DNA of 64,000 nt, taken from positions 187,676,934 through 187,740,933 of the forward strand of contig NC_084484.1 of assembly GCF_030035675.1 (NCBI RefSeq). The letters are read 5' to 3'. The notes below the pieces were generated by a model. The model made no database searches. It saw nothing but the letters and a program-made list of their open reading frames with translations, and was not told where the DNA came from. Source of the DNA: Rhineura floridana. Its lineage: Eukaryota; Chordata; Lepidosauria; Squamata; Rhineuridae. Positions 30,862 to 42,921 of the stretch are shown piece by piece. The position numbers were made by a program, and so were the translations under genes. Each line of letters opens with the position of its first letter. Position 1 is the stretch's first letter.

Positions 30862-33425
30862 TCCAGTCATGACAAAGAAGCAAAGTTTCTAGATATTCTA
30901 AATGACTATTCCCTAGACCAGCTGGTCATGGAACCGACCAGAGGGATGGCAACCCTGGACTTAAACCTCAGTGGGGACCGGGACCTGGTGCGAGATGTAA
31001 GTGTTGTTGAACCGATTGGGAGCAGTGACCACAGTGCTATTAAATTAAACATACATGTAACTGGCCAATTGCCAAGAAAATCCAACACGGTCACATTTGA
31101 CTTCAAAAGAGGAAACTTCACAAAAATGAGGGGATTGGTAAAAAGAAAGCTGAAAAACAAAGTCCAGAGGGTCACATCACTCGAAAATGCTTGGAAGTTG
31201 TTTAAAAACACTATATTAGAAACTCAACTGGAGTGCATACCGCAGATCAGAAAAGGTACCGCCAGGGCCAAGAAGATGCCAGCATGGTTAACGAGCAAAG
31301 TCAAGGAAGCTCTTAGAGGCAAAAAGTCTTCCTTCAGAAAATGGAAGTCTTGTCCGAATGAAGAAAATAAAAAAGAACACAAACTCTGGCAAAAGAAATG
31401 CAAGAAGACAATAAGGGATGCTAAAAAAGAATTTGAGGAGCACATTGCTAAGAACATAAAAACCAACAACAAAAAATTCTATAAATACATTCAAAGCAGG
31501 AGACCATCTAGGGAGACAATTGGACCCTTGGATGATAAGGGAGTCAAAGGTGTACTAAAGAACGATAAGGAGATTGCAGAGAAGCTAAATGAATTCTTTG
31601 CATCTGTCTTCACAGTGGAAGATATAGGGCAGATCCCTGAACCTGAACTAACATTTGCAGGAAGGGATTCTGAGGAACTAAGACAAATAGTGGTAACGAG
31701 AGAGGAAGTTCTAAGCTTAATAGATAATATAAAAACTGACAAATCACCGGGCCCGGATGGCATCCACCCGAGAGTTCTCCAAGAACTCAAAGGTGAAATT
31801 GCTGATCTGCTAACTAAAATATGTAACTTGTCCCTCGCGTCCTCCTCCGTGCCTGAGGACTGGAAAGTGGCAAATGTAACGCCAATCTTCAAAAAGGGAT
31901 CCAGAGGGGATCCCGGAAATTACAGGCCAGTTAGCTTAACTTCTGTCCCTGGAAAACTGGTAGAAAGTATTATTAAAGCTAGATTAACTAAGCACATAGA
32001 AGAACAAGCCTTGCTGAAGCAGAGCCAGCATGGCTTCTGCAAGGGAAAGTCCTGTCTCAGTAACCTACTAGAATTCTTTGAGAGTGTCAACAAGCATATA
32101 GATAGAGGTGATCCAGTGGACATAGTGTACTTAGACTTTCAAAAAGCGTTTGACAAGGTACCTCACCAAAGGCTTCTGAGGAAGCTTAGCAGTCATGGAA
32201 TAAGAGGAGAGGTCCTCTTGTGAATAAGAAATTGGTTAAGAAGCAGAAAGCAGAGAGTAGGAATAAACAGACAGTTCTCCCAATGGAGGGCTGTAGAAAG
32301 TGGAGTCCCCTCAAGGATCGGTATTGGGACCTGTACTTTTCAACTTGTTCATTAATGACCTAGAATTAGGAGTGAGCAGTGAAGTGGCCAAGTTTGCTGA
32401 CGACACTAAATTGTTCAGGGTTGTTAAAACAAAAAGGGATTGCGAAGAGCTCCAAAAAGACCTCTCCAAACTGAGTGAATGGGCGGAAAAATGGCAAATG
32501 CAATTCAATATAAACAAGTGTAAAATTATGCATATTGGAGCAAACAATCTTAATTTCACATATACGCTCATGGGGTCTGAACTGGCGGTGACCGACCAGG
32601 AGAGAGACCTCGGGGTTGTAGTGGACAGCACGATGAAAATGTCGACCCAGTGTGCGGCAGCTGTGAAAAAGGCAAATTCCATGCTAGGGATAATTAGGAA
32701 AGGTATTGAAAATAAAACAGCCAATATCATAATGCCGTTGTATAAATCTATGGTGCGGCCGAATTTGGAATACTGTGTACAGTTTTGGTCGCCTCATCTC
32801 AAAAAGGATATTCTAGAGTTGGAAAAGGTTCAGAAGAGGGCAACCAGAATGATCAAGGGGATGGAGCGACTCCCTTACGAGGAAAGGTTGCAGCATTTGG
32901 GGCTTTTTAGTTTAGAGAAAAGGCGGGTCAGAGGAGACATGATAGAAGTGTATAAAATTATGCATGGCATTGAGAAAGTGGATAGAGAAAAGTTCTTCTC
33001 CCTCTCTCATAATACTAGAACTCGTGGACATTCAAAGAAGCTGAATGTTGGAAGATTCAGGACAGACAAAAGGAAGTACTTCTTTACTCAGCGCATAGTT
33101 AAACTATGGAATTTGCTCCCACAAGATGCAGTAATGGCCACCAGCTTGGATGGCTTTAAAAGAAGATTAGACAAATTCATGGAGGACAGGGCTATCAATG
33201 GCTACTAGCCGTGATGGCTGTGCTCTGCCACCCTAGTCAGAGGCAGCATGCTTCTGAAAACCAGTTGCCAGAAGCCTCAGGAGGGGAGAGTGTTCTTGCA
33301 CTCGGGTCCTGCTTGTGGGCTTTCCCCAGGCACCTGGTTGGCCACTGTGAGAACAGGATGCTGGACTAGATGGGCCACTGGCCTGATCCAGCAGGCTCTT
33401 CTTATGTTCTTATGTTCTTATGTTT
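30862..33425 (+). mobile_element. CR1 LINE copy B, 5'-truncated
   Basis: Same subfamily as copy A, starting later (at 'gtccagtcatgac') but without the internal deletion. The frame 30,853-32,223 carries SDHSAIKLN, KSPGPDGIHPRVLQELKGEI and YLDFQKAFDKVPHQ and ends at the same TGA (32,221-32,223) as copy A. A 1-base insertion near 32,310 follows. The frame to 33,208 then has [12 protein letters not shown], the catalytic FADDTKLF and the full C-terminus ending DRAINGY. The 3' UTR ends in 'ttcttatg' repeats at 33,400-33,422. Only two breaks are seen in 2.3 kb, so the copy is young. Confidence 0.95.
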
Positions 33426-33716
33426 GTTTCTTGTCCAATAGTGGTAAAAGGGAATTCACATACTGGGTAGCGTGGCTGCAATTGTTGTTCCTAAGCTACT
33501 GCCTGTGAAGGTAGACCAAATCATGTGTGCTTTCTCTCTGTCAATTATATTCACTAGAATTGGGTTGGCTGATAAAGTGAGTTTATAGCAGCCCACAGGG
33601 GAGACAGAAAAGGGTAGAGAATCTTCTTATTACTCAGACCTCTTTCTGAAGTGAAGGGTCAAATCTGTAAAGAAATTTGGATGTTAAAAGGTAGGGGCAG
33701 GGCATTCCAGGCAGTG
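33426..33716. other. No gene seen
   Basis: A short non-coding stretch between CR1 copy B and a hAT-like fragment. Confidence 0.4.
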
Positions 33717-34271
33717 GGTTGCCAACCCTACTTGGATATGGATGTCTTTGCAGAGGATCCCTAGTCAAGCTTTACCAACAACACAATCTAAACCATATCT
33801 ACTGAGAAGTAAGTCCTATTGAGTTCTATGGGGCTTAGTCCCTTAATAAGTGTGTTTAGAATTGCAGCTCTTCAGAGGCATCCATCTTTATTCCTGAGTG
33901 CTTCCATCTAATCTCCACAACACTAGGCTCCTTTCTTCATACAATGGCCTTCTGGTGACTGGCCTGGCCTGGCCTGGCCTGAGGGCACTTGAACCCTTTT
34001 TGCCAGAAGTGAATTGGCTAGATTAAATGTTCCCTACCCAGGCTCCTTCTTTTAGCTAAGATGTCTGTCTTAATTTCCAATCAGATAAATGTTTCTGTAT
34101 GAATTGTATGTGCCAAGCAACTGTGGTTGATGCTTAATGACATCACTTGGACCTGCCCCATGATGTCACTTGGACCCACCCCGTGACATCACTTGGGCCC
34201 GCCCCATGACATCACTTGGGCCCGTCCCCAACATCTCAGTATTTGGGATGCTTTTGACCTGGCAACCCTAA
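33717..34271. mobile_element. hAT-like fragment related to the 15.1 kb family
   Basis: The left end 'tgggttgccaaccct' and right end 'gacctggcaacccta' resemble the TAGGGTTGCCA terminal repeat. The interior contains the family motif 'tctactgagaagtaagtcct'. No clear target duplication was found, so the ends are approximate. Confidence 0.5.
34138..34229. repeat. Tandem repeat, 23 bp x 4
   Basis: Four direct copies of a unit like TGACATCACTTGGGCCCGCC plus three bases, diverging at a few positions. Each copy holds TGACATCA or TGATGTCA, close to the CRE palindrome TGACGTCA. Confidence 0.85.
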
Positions 34272-36070
34272 CAGGATCCCAAGGTCATTTCCCAGGCAAC
34301 AGGGGCAGAGCTTGGGAAGGACCTGTGCCTGAATGCTGAAGAAACTCCTGCCGGTCAGAGTGGACAGTACTTCCTTGGTGGGCCAACGGCCTGGTGCAGA
34401 GTTTGGTGTTCAGGCCTTCACTGTAATGATTAAGAGCTATTGCTAAAGCAAGTGCCATGGACAAAGTTGGTACTTTACCATGGACCCCCCGTTGCCTTGT
34501 GCTCTTCACCCCACGGGGTAATCAGGAAGTCCCTACCCCAAGGGCATCATTGCTCTAACCACTGAGAAAGACGGCCAGTCCATGGCATGGCTTGTAAACC
34601 TGGAAATCTTCCATTTCTGCATTCCTGACATCAGCCGGAAGGTGTCAGCAGATGGCAGCCTGTAGCTGAAAACCATTCGGAAATCCCCAAGAGTTCTGGC
34701 CTTTTGTTAAAGTTCATTTTGGCCAGAGGCAACAGGTAGCTGGGTGCTGGTGGCCAGGGGCTTGGTGGGCCACCCTACAAAGAAGATGCCTTCATGGGGA
34801 TTTGTGTTTTAGAGTGGCATTGTGCTAGAAGTGCCAGTCTTAATCAGGGAGCGAGAGCGAGAGGGCAATCCTCTGCAGGCCTGCTCAGAAGAAGTAAGTT
34901 CCCCAGAGTTCAGCAGACCTTTCTCCCCAGTAGACAGGCCAGGGGTGGCAGCCTTGGTCTGCAAGAGACGGAGCCCAAGCCTCTACTCGCGGGATGGCTT
35001 GGCACAAAGATCAGATATGGCACAAGAGCATTGGGGCTGCCACCCCTGGACTGAAAACCCTTCCCCCTTGCACGATAGGAAGCAGCCAGTCCTGATTGGC
35101 TGGGAAGCACCAGCTGACTGTCAAGTGCAGCAGCGGGCAAGATGCTCTTGCTCATGAGGAGACCTGCTGGAAGCCTGTTTGTAACTAGCCAGGTCACACG
35201 CTTGAGCTGAAGTGCTCCTTTGCGTTCCAACACTCTGTCCTTCTCTCCTTTGCTTTCTGTATGCCTCATAAACATTCTATGATTGAACAGCTGTGTCTGC
35301 GTGCATTGCTGCCAACCCCACAGGGCTAGTGTAAACCACACACAAACACATGAGCTTGTGTAAACCACACACAAACACTTGGTTCATGCTACAAACAAAG
35401 AGGTTTGGGGTCAACAGAGGGAAAAGCACCCTGCTGTGATCTCTAGTAGGAGAGACAGAGAGGTGGGTGCTGGCTCTGTGCCTGTTGTCAGCTGGGGGGG
35501 ACCTTGGCAGAGAAAAGCAAGTTTCTTTTGCCCCAAAGGAGGACACATAAAGTGGATACTATCTCGGGGTCCTGGTGTGTTTATCTGAGAGCCCCACAAT
35601 CCCCTCCCCTCTGGTAGCTAAAAAGGAAAGGTGGGGACAGCAATTACTGGATAGTTTGGGAAGCAACTGGCCTACCTTAAAAGGCAGTTGTTCAATTAAG
35701 AGCATAAGTAGGCTCTCCCAGCCTTCCCCTTCTGTTACACATGCAACTCTGGGCTCATCCACATGGCGATTTACTGTGTGTCTGGTGCTACTTGCATTCC
35801 TTTGTAATTTGCATGGTTCACCTGACGCTGCAGGCAAGTGGAAGCTATCATGCAGTTTTCCCCTTTAAATCCATATCAACCCAATCCAGTTATAATGTGA
35901 AAAGGGAAGGAAAAACCATCTCAGCTTCTCTGCACTCCTCCGTGTAGGTGCTTTGCTTCAATGTTTTTTTAGATGGGCGGGCTCTCTTATGCCCCATCGC
36001 CCACTCCCTCTTTCTCTGACACCCACAAAAGCTGCCGCAGCCGCTGCCTACTTTGCCTTTCACTCACTCC
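34272..36070. other. Non-coding, no repeat recognised
   Basis: Only short frames without similarity. 35,330-35,385 has two copies of 'gtgtaaaccacacacaaaca'. No gene can be supported. Confidence 0.4.
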
Positions 36071-36071
36071 C

Positions 36072-36260
36072 CCCTCTATTATTTTATTTATTTATTTATT
36101 TGTTTGTTAAATTTTTATACCGCCCCACTAGCATAGCTCTCTGGGTGGTGTACAACAGAAAGTATATACAATAAAATCACATAAATCGGTACAAAAACAT
36201 ATATATAAAAATCCACAAATTAAAACCAATTTGAACATATTAAACTAAAATTTGAACATA
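36072..36260 (-). mobile_element. L2 LINE 3' tail
   Basis: atttatttatttattt, then 'ttataccgccccactagc' and 'ctgggtggtgtacaacag', the L2 terminal sequence in - orientation (compare 47,765). Confidence 0.75.
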
Positions 36261-37736
36261 TTAAACTAAAATGATTTATTTAGCACAGAATTCTGTCTAG
36301 CAAGAGATTCTTTCAGATAATTAGGCAAAATTATGCCAGATTTTTCTGGGGCATTGGAGTCGTCCTATTGTTGACTCCACTTAAAAGCTTTCAGGGGCTG
36401 GGTGGCCATAGAACACACAATGGTACCCTCTGATCATTCCTGGTCTGTCATCTATAGATTTTGTCTTCTGTGGCTGGTTCTGCTGTCAAACCCTCTTTCA
36501 CACAAAGAAAATGAATCATTTGTTCAAGGTCACAGAGGATATCAATAGAAAAGCTTGGGATAGAAACCAGACCATGTGCTGCAGGAGAAATCCACCTCGG
36601 TGGCTCATCCAGCCATAGCAGAAGGACTGTTCTGAAAATTAAGAGTGACTGTGCAGCCAAAGAGCCATTTAGGTTTAGAGACAGTGATTACTCTAATCAG
36701 CTCTAATCAGTTTCATAAAGTTTCATGTAAATTGCACCCCAAAGCTCTCCTGGCTTCAGCCAAAAAGGCATGCAATTGACAAGAAACAATGAAACTGACA
36801 AAAATCCCTTCTCCATTAGCAATATCCATACTCTGGAGGGAATAAACATGAAAAATTGGGGGTGGAGCCACAAGGAAACAGCAATACTGAACCTTTCCAG
36901 AGGAATGCCTACTTGTGTGAAAGGGAAACAGCAGATTGGAAGCTACCATTGAGCAAGAAGTGTGGACCTTGAAAAACTATTAAGATGGTAAAAGCTGCCT
37001 CTTTAGTACAAAGTTAGACTCTCTCTCTGTATATGAGCACGAACTGCACCACAAGAAATGTTGTTTTCCTACCATGGAGATCAAGAGACTATAGTGTGCT
37101 CTGAGATTTCATTTTTATTTGTTTGAGGGAGAGGACCCACACAGGTTGTGCCACTGTGCCAGGCTCTCTTGGAAGCATCCCAGTGCACATAACGCTGCGT
37201 GGGACAGAGGAGATCAGCCCTCAGAGTTGTGGCTGTGGGTGGCACAGAGAGGGAGCTCCCTCTCCTTCTCCTGACTCCTTGGCGCTCCTGGGAATCGCTC
37301 TCAAGTAGAAGCTTGAAGGTACTTCTCTAGCAGAGTCCCTTTCATGTCTCAATCCTCCACACTTGAGGGTTGACAATAAATAGAAGGTGAAGCAAATGAC
37401 TCACCCTGCTCTACTGTTACCTCAACGGCAGCTCATGGGCTGGGAAGGCAGAAATGAACCTTACCCCCAATGGCCCACCTCTCCCAGGAGGTGGTTTAGG
37501 GGTGGGTGGGTTGGTTGGTGGCCCCGGACACTGCCCTGCCCCCACCTGCCTGGTGTTCCAGGCTCTGGGGTGCAGCAGAACCCCCTCCTGCCCAGCCAGC
37601 CAGAGGAAGAGAGTGGATGGAGGAGTGGCCCCACCCACCCCACTGCCCTTGCACTTGCAGGCACAAATTGTCTCCATCCAAAGGCTCAATCAGTGTTTCT
37701 CAACATCTGTGTGAAATTGTGGCCCCAGTAAAGTCA
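36261..37736. other. Non-coding, no repeat recognised
   Basis: No supported gene. The stretch becomes GC-rich after 37,450. Confidence 0.4.
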
Positions 37737-37741
37737 GTCAC

Positions 37742-38373
37742 TGTCGGAAGGCAGAGCTGGGGTCCCAATCCTGGGGAGCTGGATCCCGGAGAGTTGGGAG
37801 AAGAGTATTCGGATGGATGGCAGAGGGAAGCGGGAGGAACTTCCCCCCTTTGGAGCGAAGACGAAACAGAGGAACTGCCAGTGATAAGGTCGCTTAGCAA
37901 GGGGGAGCCTGAGCCCTCCCTGGACATTCTCACACCTCCCCCTCTTTCAGGCTCAGAGCAAGAGGGGGAAGAGGGAGGGCTGCTCACAGCCGAAAAGCGG
38001 GGAGGCAGTTTACCATCAGCCCCTCCCCTATCCCCCATCCTGGAATCGGAAACTTCAGAAGAGGAGGGGGTGATGCTTCCCCCCTCACTGCGCACACGCA
38101 GACAGCTGAAAAGACAGGAGAGAAGGGGGGAAGGCGGGCAGTACCTGAGGGGCAGTTAAGGAGGAGCGAAAGATTGCGCGCCCGTTTGGCCCCTTCTTAA
38201 AGAACAGGCGGGAAGAAGTCCCTTGCTCTGTCAACTTTCTCCCAATGCCGCAGGACCTGTATCCCTGTATTGCTTCATGAGAAAACGCAGTCTTTGTTTG
38301 GACATTACCCTAATAAAACACGAATTAACTACAATCGTTGGTCTGGTTCCTGAGTCACATCCTGGGCCTGACA
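37742..38373 (+). mobile_element. Solo LTR, 632 bp
   Basis: Begins TGTCGGAAGG and ends GGGCCTGACA, so has the TG...CA ends of an LTR. The 5-bp sequence gtcac flanks both sides (37,737-37,741 and 38,374-38,378). An AATAAA poly(A) signal lies at about 38,311. No internal element remains, so it is a solo LTR left by recombination between two LTRs. A gypsy or endogenous-retrovirus source fits the 5-bp duplication. Intact duplication and ends suggest it is fairly young. Confidence 0.8.
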
Positions 38374-38378
38374 GTCAC

Positions 38379-38977
38379 TCAGCAACCGCTCCTTCCCTGG
38401 AAGGAGCCTGAGCGCCTGTGCAGTGGAGTCCCTCTGTCCCTCCGTCCATCGTAAGCACAAGGGGCTGAAGTGGCCGCTGCTGGGAGGATGCTCTTCAGTC
38501 TGCTCTTGCCTGGTGATGCTTCAGGGGCTCTGCTGCACACAAGGGACCAACCGGCACCCGAGAGTTGAAGAGCTGCAGATTAAAAAAAAAAGGATGCCTG
38601 TGTATGAGAACCTTGGGGGGAGGGGGCCACCCTCCTCCCTTTCCAGGCACATTTGGCATACTCCACCCAGAGGATTCATCTCCATCCCTACCACTGCCTC
38701 ATGACCCCTCTTCTTGGTGCCACTGGATGCTCTGCCCCTGTGCCCAGCAGCCAGGTGGCACTCATCAAGCAGTGCGCCATAAGACCAGGCAGGCCCATGA
38801 TCTGATTGTGGGTGAGCAGGCTCACCTGGTGCTCACCTGGCTCACCTGAATGGAGGGAGCAGGGGTGGGGGATTAGGTACTCTGTGCAGTACCAAGCCAG
38901 GCTTGAAGGGGGGCAGGGAAAGTTGCTGCCATTTTCATTTCCCACAATGCCCCAGAATGCCTGAATGAGTGTCTCCA
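38379..38977. other. Non-coding, no repeat recognised
   Basis: No supported gene or repeat. Confidence 0.4.
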
Positions 38978-39150
38978 CTGAACATAAGGCCATACAAAGA
39001 GCCAGTGGCCCACCTAGTCCTCCCAATGGGGAGCCCCCAAGCAGGATCTGAGCGCAAGAGCCACCCTCTCCCCTCCTGCGGCTTCTGGCAACTGGCGTTC
39101 AGAAGCACGCCGCCCCACTCTATGGAGGCAGAGCATGGCGGTCAAAGGAC
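38978..39150 (-). repeat. CR1 3' UTR fragment
   Basis: The complement matches the 3' UTR of CR1 copies A and B: 'ccagtggcccacctagtcc', 'cctcctgcggcttctggca' and 'cagaagca' in reverse order. Confidence 0.65.
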
Positions 39151-39189
39151 ATCACAGCAGTGGCTGTCAGACTTCTGGCCTGGGGAGTG

Positions 39190-39320
39190 TGGGGCAGATG
39201 GTCTACGCAGACTGGCAGCAGCCGTCCAGGGTTTCAGGCTGGAATCATTCCCAATCCTATTGGAGGTGTCGTTGGGGACTGAACCCAGGGGCCCCAGCAG
39301 CTGCCTTAGGATGCCAGGCC
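39190..39320 (-). repeat. tRNA-derived SINE, decayed
   Basis: 'gtctacgcagactggcagcag' and 'ttggggactgaaccc' match the SINE at 7640-7815. Confidence 0.55.
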
Positions 39321-41426
39321 TGCTGCAGGAGAGCAAACTGAACCCTGTAAAAGGGGGGCTACTGTCAGAATGTTAGCAAGACATTCCTGGAAGGCATAAA
39401 AAGGGGGGGGAGGTGATGATGTTGGGGAAGGGGACACAAAACAGGCAACCGCCCCTGATCAAAAGGGAGAGCTGGAGGGACCAGGAGTCTTTGGTGTCCC
39501 CCCGCCAGGAGCTGCTGGTGTGTGGAAGGAAAGTGCTCGCCCTCTCGCTGGCAGCATAACGAGACAGAAGGAGGGCAACGTGCAGCCTGCAAGAGGGCTG
39601 TTATCTCTGAAAGAGCCAGCTCTCTTCTCTCCCCCTCCCTCCCCCAATGTGTACTTTTTGTGGGTCTCCAAGCTCTGCCCAGTGTGAGTGAACAAGAGAT
39701 GTGGGCATCTCGGGGGCCACAGGAAAGGAAGGCAAGCCCAGCCCTGGCCTCACAGGGGCAACAGGCACCACTGGATTCAAGCCCCCCCCCTTCCAGCAGG
39801 ACTTCTCAAGCCCTCATCCATTCAGCCCAGATACATTGGCTCAGTAGAGTACTCTGCACACGCTCATTCCTTTGCAAGGGAGACCGTAGGATTGAAAAGG
39901 GATTCTGGGGCTGAATTAAGGTCTGCACAACACAAGCACACCCAAATTAGACCCCCCCCTTAATTTTTCTGACCTGGCCAGGGTTTGTAAAGAGGAAAAG
40001 AGTGCCCGTTTGTCGCGGGGGGGGGGCAGCGTGTCTGGAAGATTCCTCCCATTCCAGATATGCAGGCTGGCTGGTGTGGCAGTGAGGGAGTGTTCAAAGG
40101 GGCTCTTTCTTCCAGGGCTGGGCAAATGGCTCCAGCAAATAGGGGCTGGGTCCTGGTGGGCCATGCCTCAGGCTAAGCTTTGCTCCTAATTCCCCGCCCC
40201 CCCCAAGACCTTGGGCTGGGAAGCTCACTGAGACCCATCAAGGGGGACTTGGCTGACTGGTAGTGGGTCAGCTCAACTGGGCTGCAGTGCACCCCTTCCT
40301 CTCTGAAAGACATGGGGCATCATCGTACATCCGAAAAAGCCCCCTGATGTAGCCTCCATTCCACCCCCCCCAGTTGTCCTGTGTGTGCAGTTCTGGAACT
40401 TGGGGTGAAGGTTGGGGGGTTAGGGAGACCACAACTGCCCCCCACCCCTCTTCCATCAAGCTACCATGGGTAGCCAGATGGGGGGGAGTTCCTGCATGTG
40501 CTGAAGGGGGAAGGGCTCCCCTGTGGGGCCACTGCAGGGATTGGGGCAAGAATTCAGCTGTAGGGAGGTTGGGGTCACTAACCGGGCGAGGGGGGGAGGC
40601 TGCAGCAACAGCAGCCCCTCCCTCTTGATTGGGGAGGGGGGAGCATCCCAGGCTGGGCCTCTTCCACGGCTCCGCGCGCGCGTGAAGCTCTAGCAGAAAG
40701 AGTGAGCGCCTGCCCTGCCCGGGGGCTGTGTCCTCTGGGGGGGGGAGCCTTGCCAGGCGCAAGGGGCAGCTTTCATCCCGGGGGCGGCAAAGAGCAAGAC
40801 TGGCTTGGGTGTGCATGGGGTCTGCAGCGTGGGGGGAGAGAGTTAGTTCTCCCTCCCTCCCGGCACACTGGGGCCCCAACCCTTATCCCCCCACCCCCCG
40901 CAGCCACTGCTGCAAACAGTAAAGGCAACCTGCCATTTGGCCCAGGAGGGAGGGGCCGGCCAGGCTGCCGCCTTGGGCTCCCCGCGAGAAAGCCACACGA
41001 CGGGGGGGGAGCGGGGAAGGGGCCGGCTTGTTCGGTCCTTTGCGAAGCCTCTGCAAGCCCAGGAGGGGGTGGGGGCAGAGCGAGCGGGCCTCTCCAACCC
41101 CCACCCCTCCAGGATCCAGGACAGCTGAGTCGGAGGCAGAAGAGATCGGCTAAGCAACTCGGGTGCGAGGTTCTGCAAGCAACATTGATGGAGAGCCCAC
41201 ACGCGTCTGCCCCCCGCCTCTGAACCCCTTCCCCTTTGGAGCCCTCAGGGCTGGTTTCTGATAGGAAAGCGCCCCTCCCATTTCACACACACCCCGCCAT
41301 TTACAGTGGCTTCCTTGCCCCCCCTTCACATGCCTAAGTCGGAAGGCGCAAGGCTTGCGAGGGTGACCCCCCCCCGCACCCACAGAGACAGACACGGGCG
41401 TCAGCTCAGCTTGCAGGGCGATGACT
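39321..41426. other. GC-rich non-coding region downstream of globin gene 1
   Basis: Open frames here come from high GC content and have no recognisable similarity. A CpG-dense patch with gcgcgcgcg lies at about 40,673-40,682 and C/G-rich sequence runs to 41,100. No gene supported. Confidence 0.4.
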
Positions 41427-41432
41427 TTTATT
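41427..41432 (-). other. Poly(A) signal of beta-globin gene 1
   Basis: AATAAA on the - strand, about 85 bases beyond the stop codon. Confidence 0.85.
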
Positions 41433-41516
41433 AGAGAGTAGCGCCGGGGGGGGGGATCGGAGGGGGTTCCCTGTGAGTGAAGACGAGGCAGCGGCTGCTT
41501 CTCCCGTCACGTCAGC

Positions 41517-42760
41517 TCAGTGGTACCGGCGGGACAGTCCGTGGGCCACCACGTTGACTAGTTTCTGGTAGGCGGCGTGGTAGGCCGGGGTGAAATCCTT
41601 CCCAAAGTGGTTCGCCAGGACGATGATGAGAACATTGCCCAGAAGCTGGAAGAGAAAGAGGACCCTGTGACGCTGGGCGTGGATCCTTGTCTTGAGCAGG
41701 GGATGGGCTGGATGGCCTTACAGGCCCCTTCCAACTCTACTATCCTACGAAGGGGGAAATGGGCCTCTGCCACACATCCTGTGCAGACTGGGGAGCACCC
41801 TCTTCCCCTCTCTGCTGCCCCAGGCCAAGCCCCACAGGAAGGGGGGAAGGGCACAGATGGCCGAGTTTGCCGTTATGCGGGGGGGGGACACAGAGGATGG
41901 AGGCCAGACGCAGAGACGGGAAACGATCCAGTGATTGGTGACTGGCGGGGGAAACCGTGTGCCATGTGCTGCTGAGCCCTCACCAGGATGCTGCTGCCCG
42001 CCACACACGCATTTGGAAGGGCATGTTCTGCCCACTTCAGAAAGCAAAGTGTGGATTGGCCCTGAAAAGCTGGGCTCAGCCTGCCCCTCTGGCCCCTCAA
42101 GGCACAAGACTCCCCCTCCCTCTTGCCCTGGGCTTGCAGGCAGAGCAAGCAGGCCCCACCGCAAGGCTTGTGGCTTCTGGCTCCCGGCAGGCTTGGCTGC
42201 ATCCCGCTCTGGAGGGAGGGCAGCCCTCTCTCATACAGATGTCGGGGCAGCATCTGGTTCCCGGCAGAGGGGGGCGCAGGCACCCCTTCCCTCCCCAGCC
42301 CCCCACGCACACACTGGGCAGTCGTTCAGGGTGGGTGGGGGGCAGCCTCACTTTGAAGTTCTCGGGGTCCACGTGCAGCTTGTCGCAGTGCAACTCGCTC
42401 AGCTTCGCAAAAGTGGCCTTGACGTTGTCCAGGTTCTTGATGGCGTCTCCGAAGGAGGTGAGCACCTTCTTGCCGTGAGCCTTCACCCTGGGGTTGCCAC
42501 AGATGGCAGTGACGCTGGAGAGGTTCCCAAATTCATGAAAAAACCTCTGGGTCCAGGGGTACATCACCAGCAGACTGCAGAGAGAGAGAGAGAGAGAGAG
42601 AGGTCATTTTAGCAGGAGGAAGCCACTTCTGGCCTGGCCCAAGGGGGCAACCATGACCCTGAGTTTACCAGGAAAGGGTTTCGGCACCGACGGTGGCCAC
42701 ATCGACTTTGCCCCAAAGGGAGGTGATGAGCTGCCTCTCCTCGGAAGTCCACTGCACCAT
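41517..42760 (-). CDS. HBB: Beta-type globin gene 1 (downstream paralogue)
   Basis: Haemoglobin beta-type subunit: binds haem and pairs with alpha chains in red cells. Three exons on the - strand: 42,760-42,669 (92 bp), 42,574-42,352 (223 bp), 41,645-41,517 (129 bp), exactly the lengths of other vertebrate beta genes. Donors are GTAAAC and GTGAGG; both acceptors end in AG. The product is 146 residues after Met: [10 protein letters not shown] start, [15 protein letters not shown], distal His63 in KAHGKKV, proximal His92 and Cys93 in [10 protein letters not shown], ending LSRRYH. Residue 2 is Gln (His in most), Lys82 is kept, and His139 with Arg143 resemble the bird/reptile phosphate site. Codon 30 is Cys. 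Introns are 94 and 706 bp; intron 2 contains a CR1 tail. No break is seen. Confidence 0.97.
41678..41750 (+). repeat. CR1 3' UTR fragment in intron 2 of globin gene 1
   Basis: 'ttgagcaggggatgggctgg' and 'ccccttccaactctac' match the CR1 3' end. The insertion is antisense to the gene. Confidence 0.75.
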
Positions 42761-42835
42761 GGTGACCGCTGTGGCTTGGGAGCGTCTCTTGCCAGAAGAA
42801 AGTGGCTGAGCTGAGCAGCGGGCCCTGGGCAAGAC

Positions 42836-42921
42836 TTTTATACCCTGCACTGCAGCCCCTCCTCTCCAGGGCAGGGCCCTCTTCGCTGCATTGGGTGGGG
42901 CTCTGTGGGCTGCCCAGATAG
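42836..42921 (-). promoter_or_regulatory. Promoter of beta-globin gene 1
   Basis: On the - strand: TATAAAA at 42,842-42,836, CCAAT at 42,894-42,890 directly preceded by a CACCC box (CCCCACCCAAT), and a GATA site AGATAG at 42,916-42,921 within CCCAGATAGC. The order matches a standard adult beta-globin promoter. Transcription should start near 42,808, giving a 5' leader of about 50 bases. Confidence 0.88.

Noticed and set aside
34138-34229. CRISPR-like regular repeats
   Set aside because: The copies are contiguous without spacers and the genome is a vertebrate; this is a minisatellite.
37506-38159. A 217-codon open frame on the + strand
   Set aside because: Its second half lies within the solo LTR and the first half is GC-rich unique DNA; no domain is recognisable and it crosses the LTR boundary.
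40268-41223. Several long open frames on both strands in GC-rich DNA
   Set aside because: High GC content removes stop codons by chance. The frames overlap on both strands, are low-complexity in style and match nothing I recognise.
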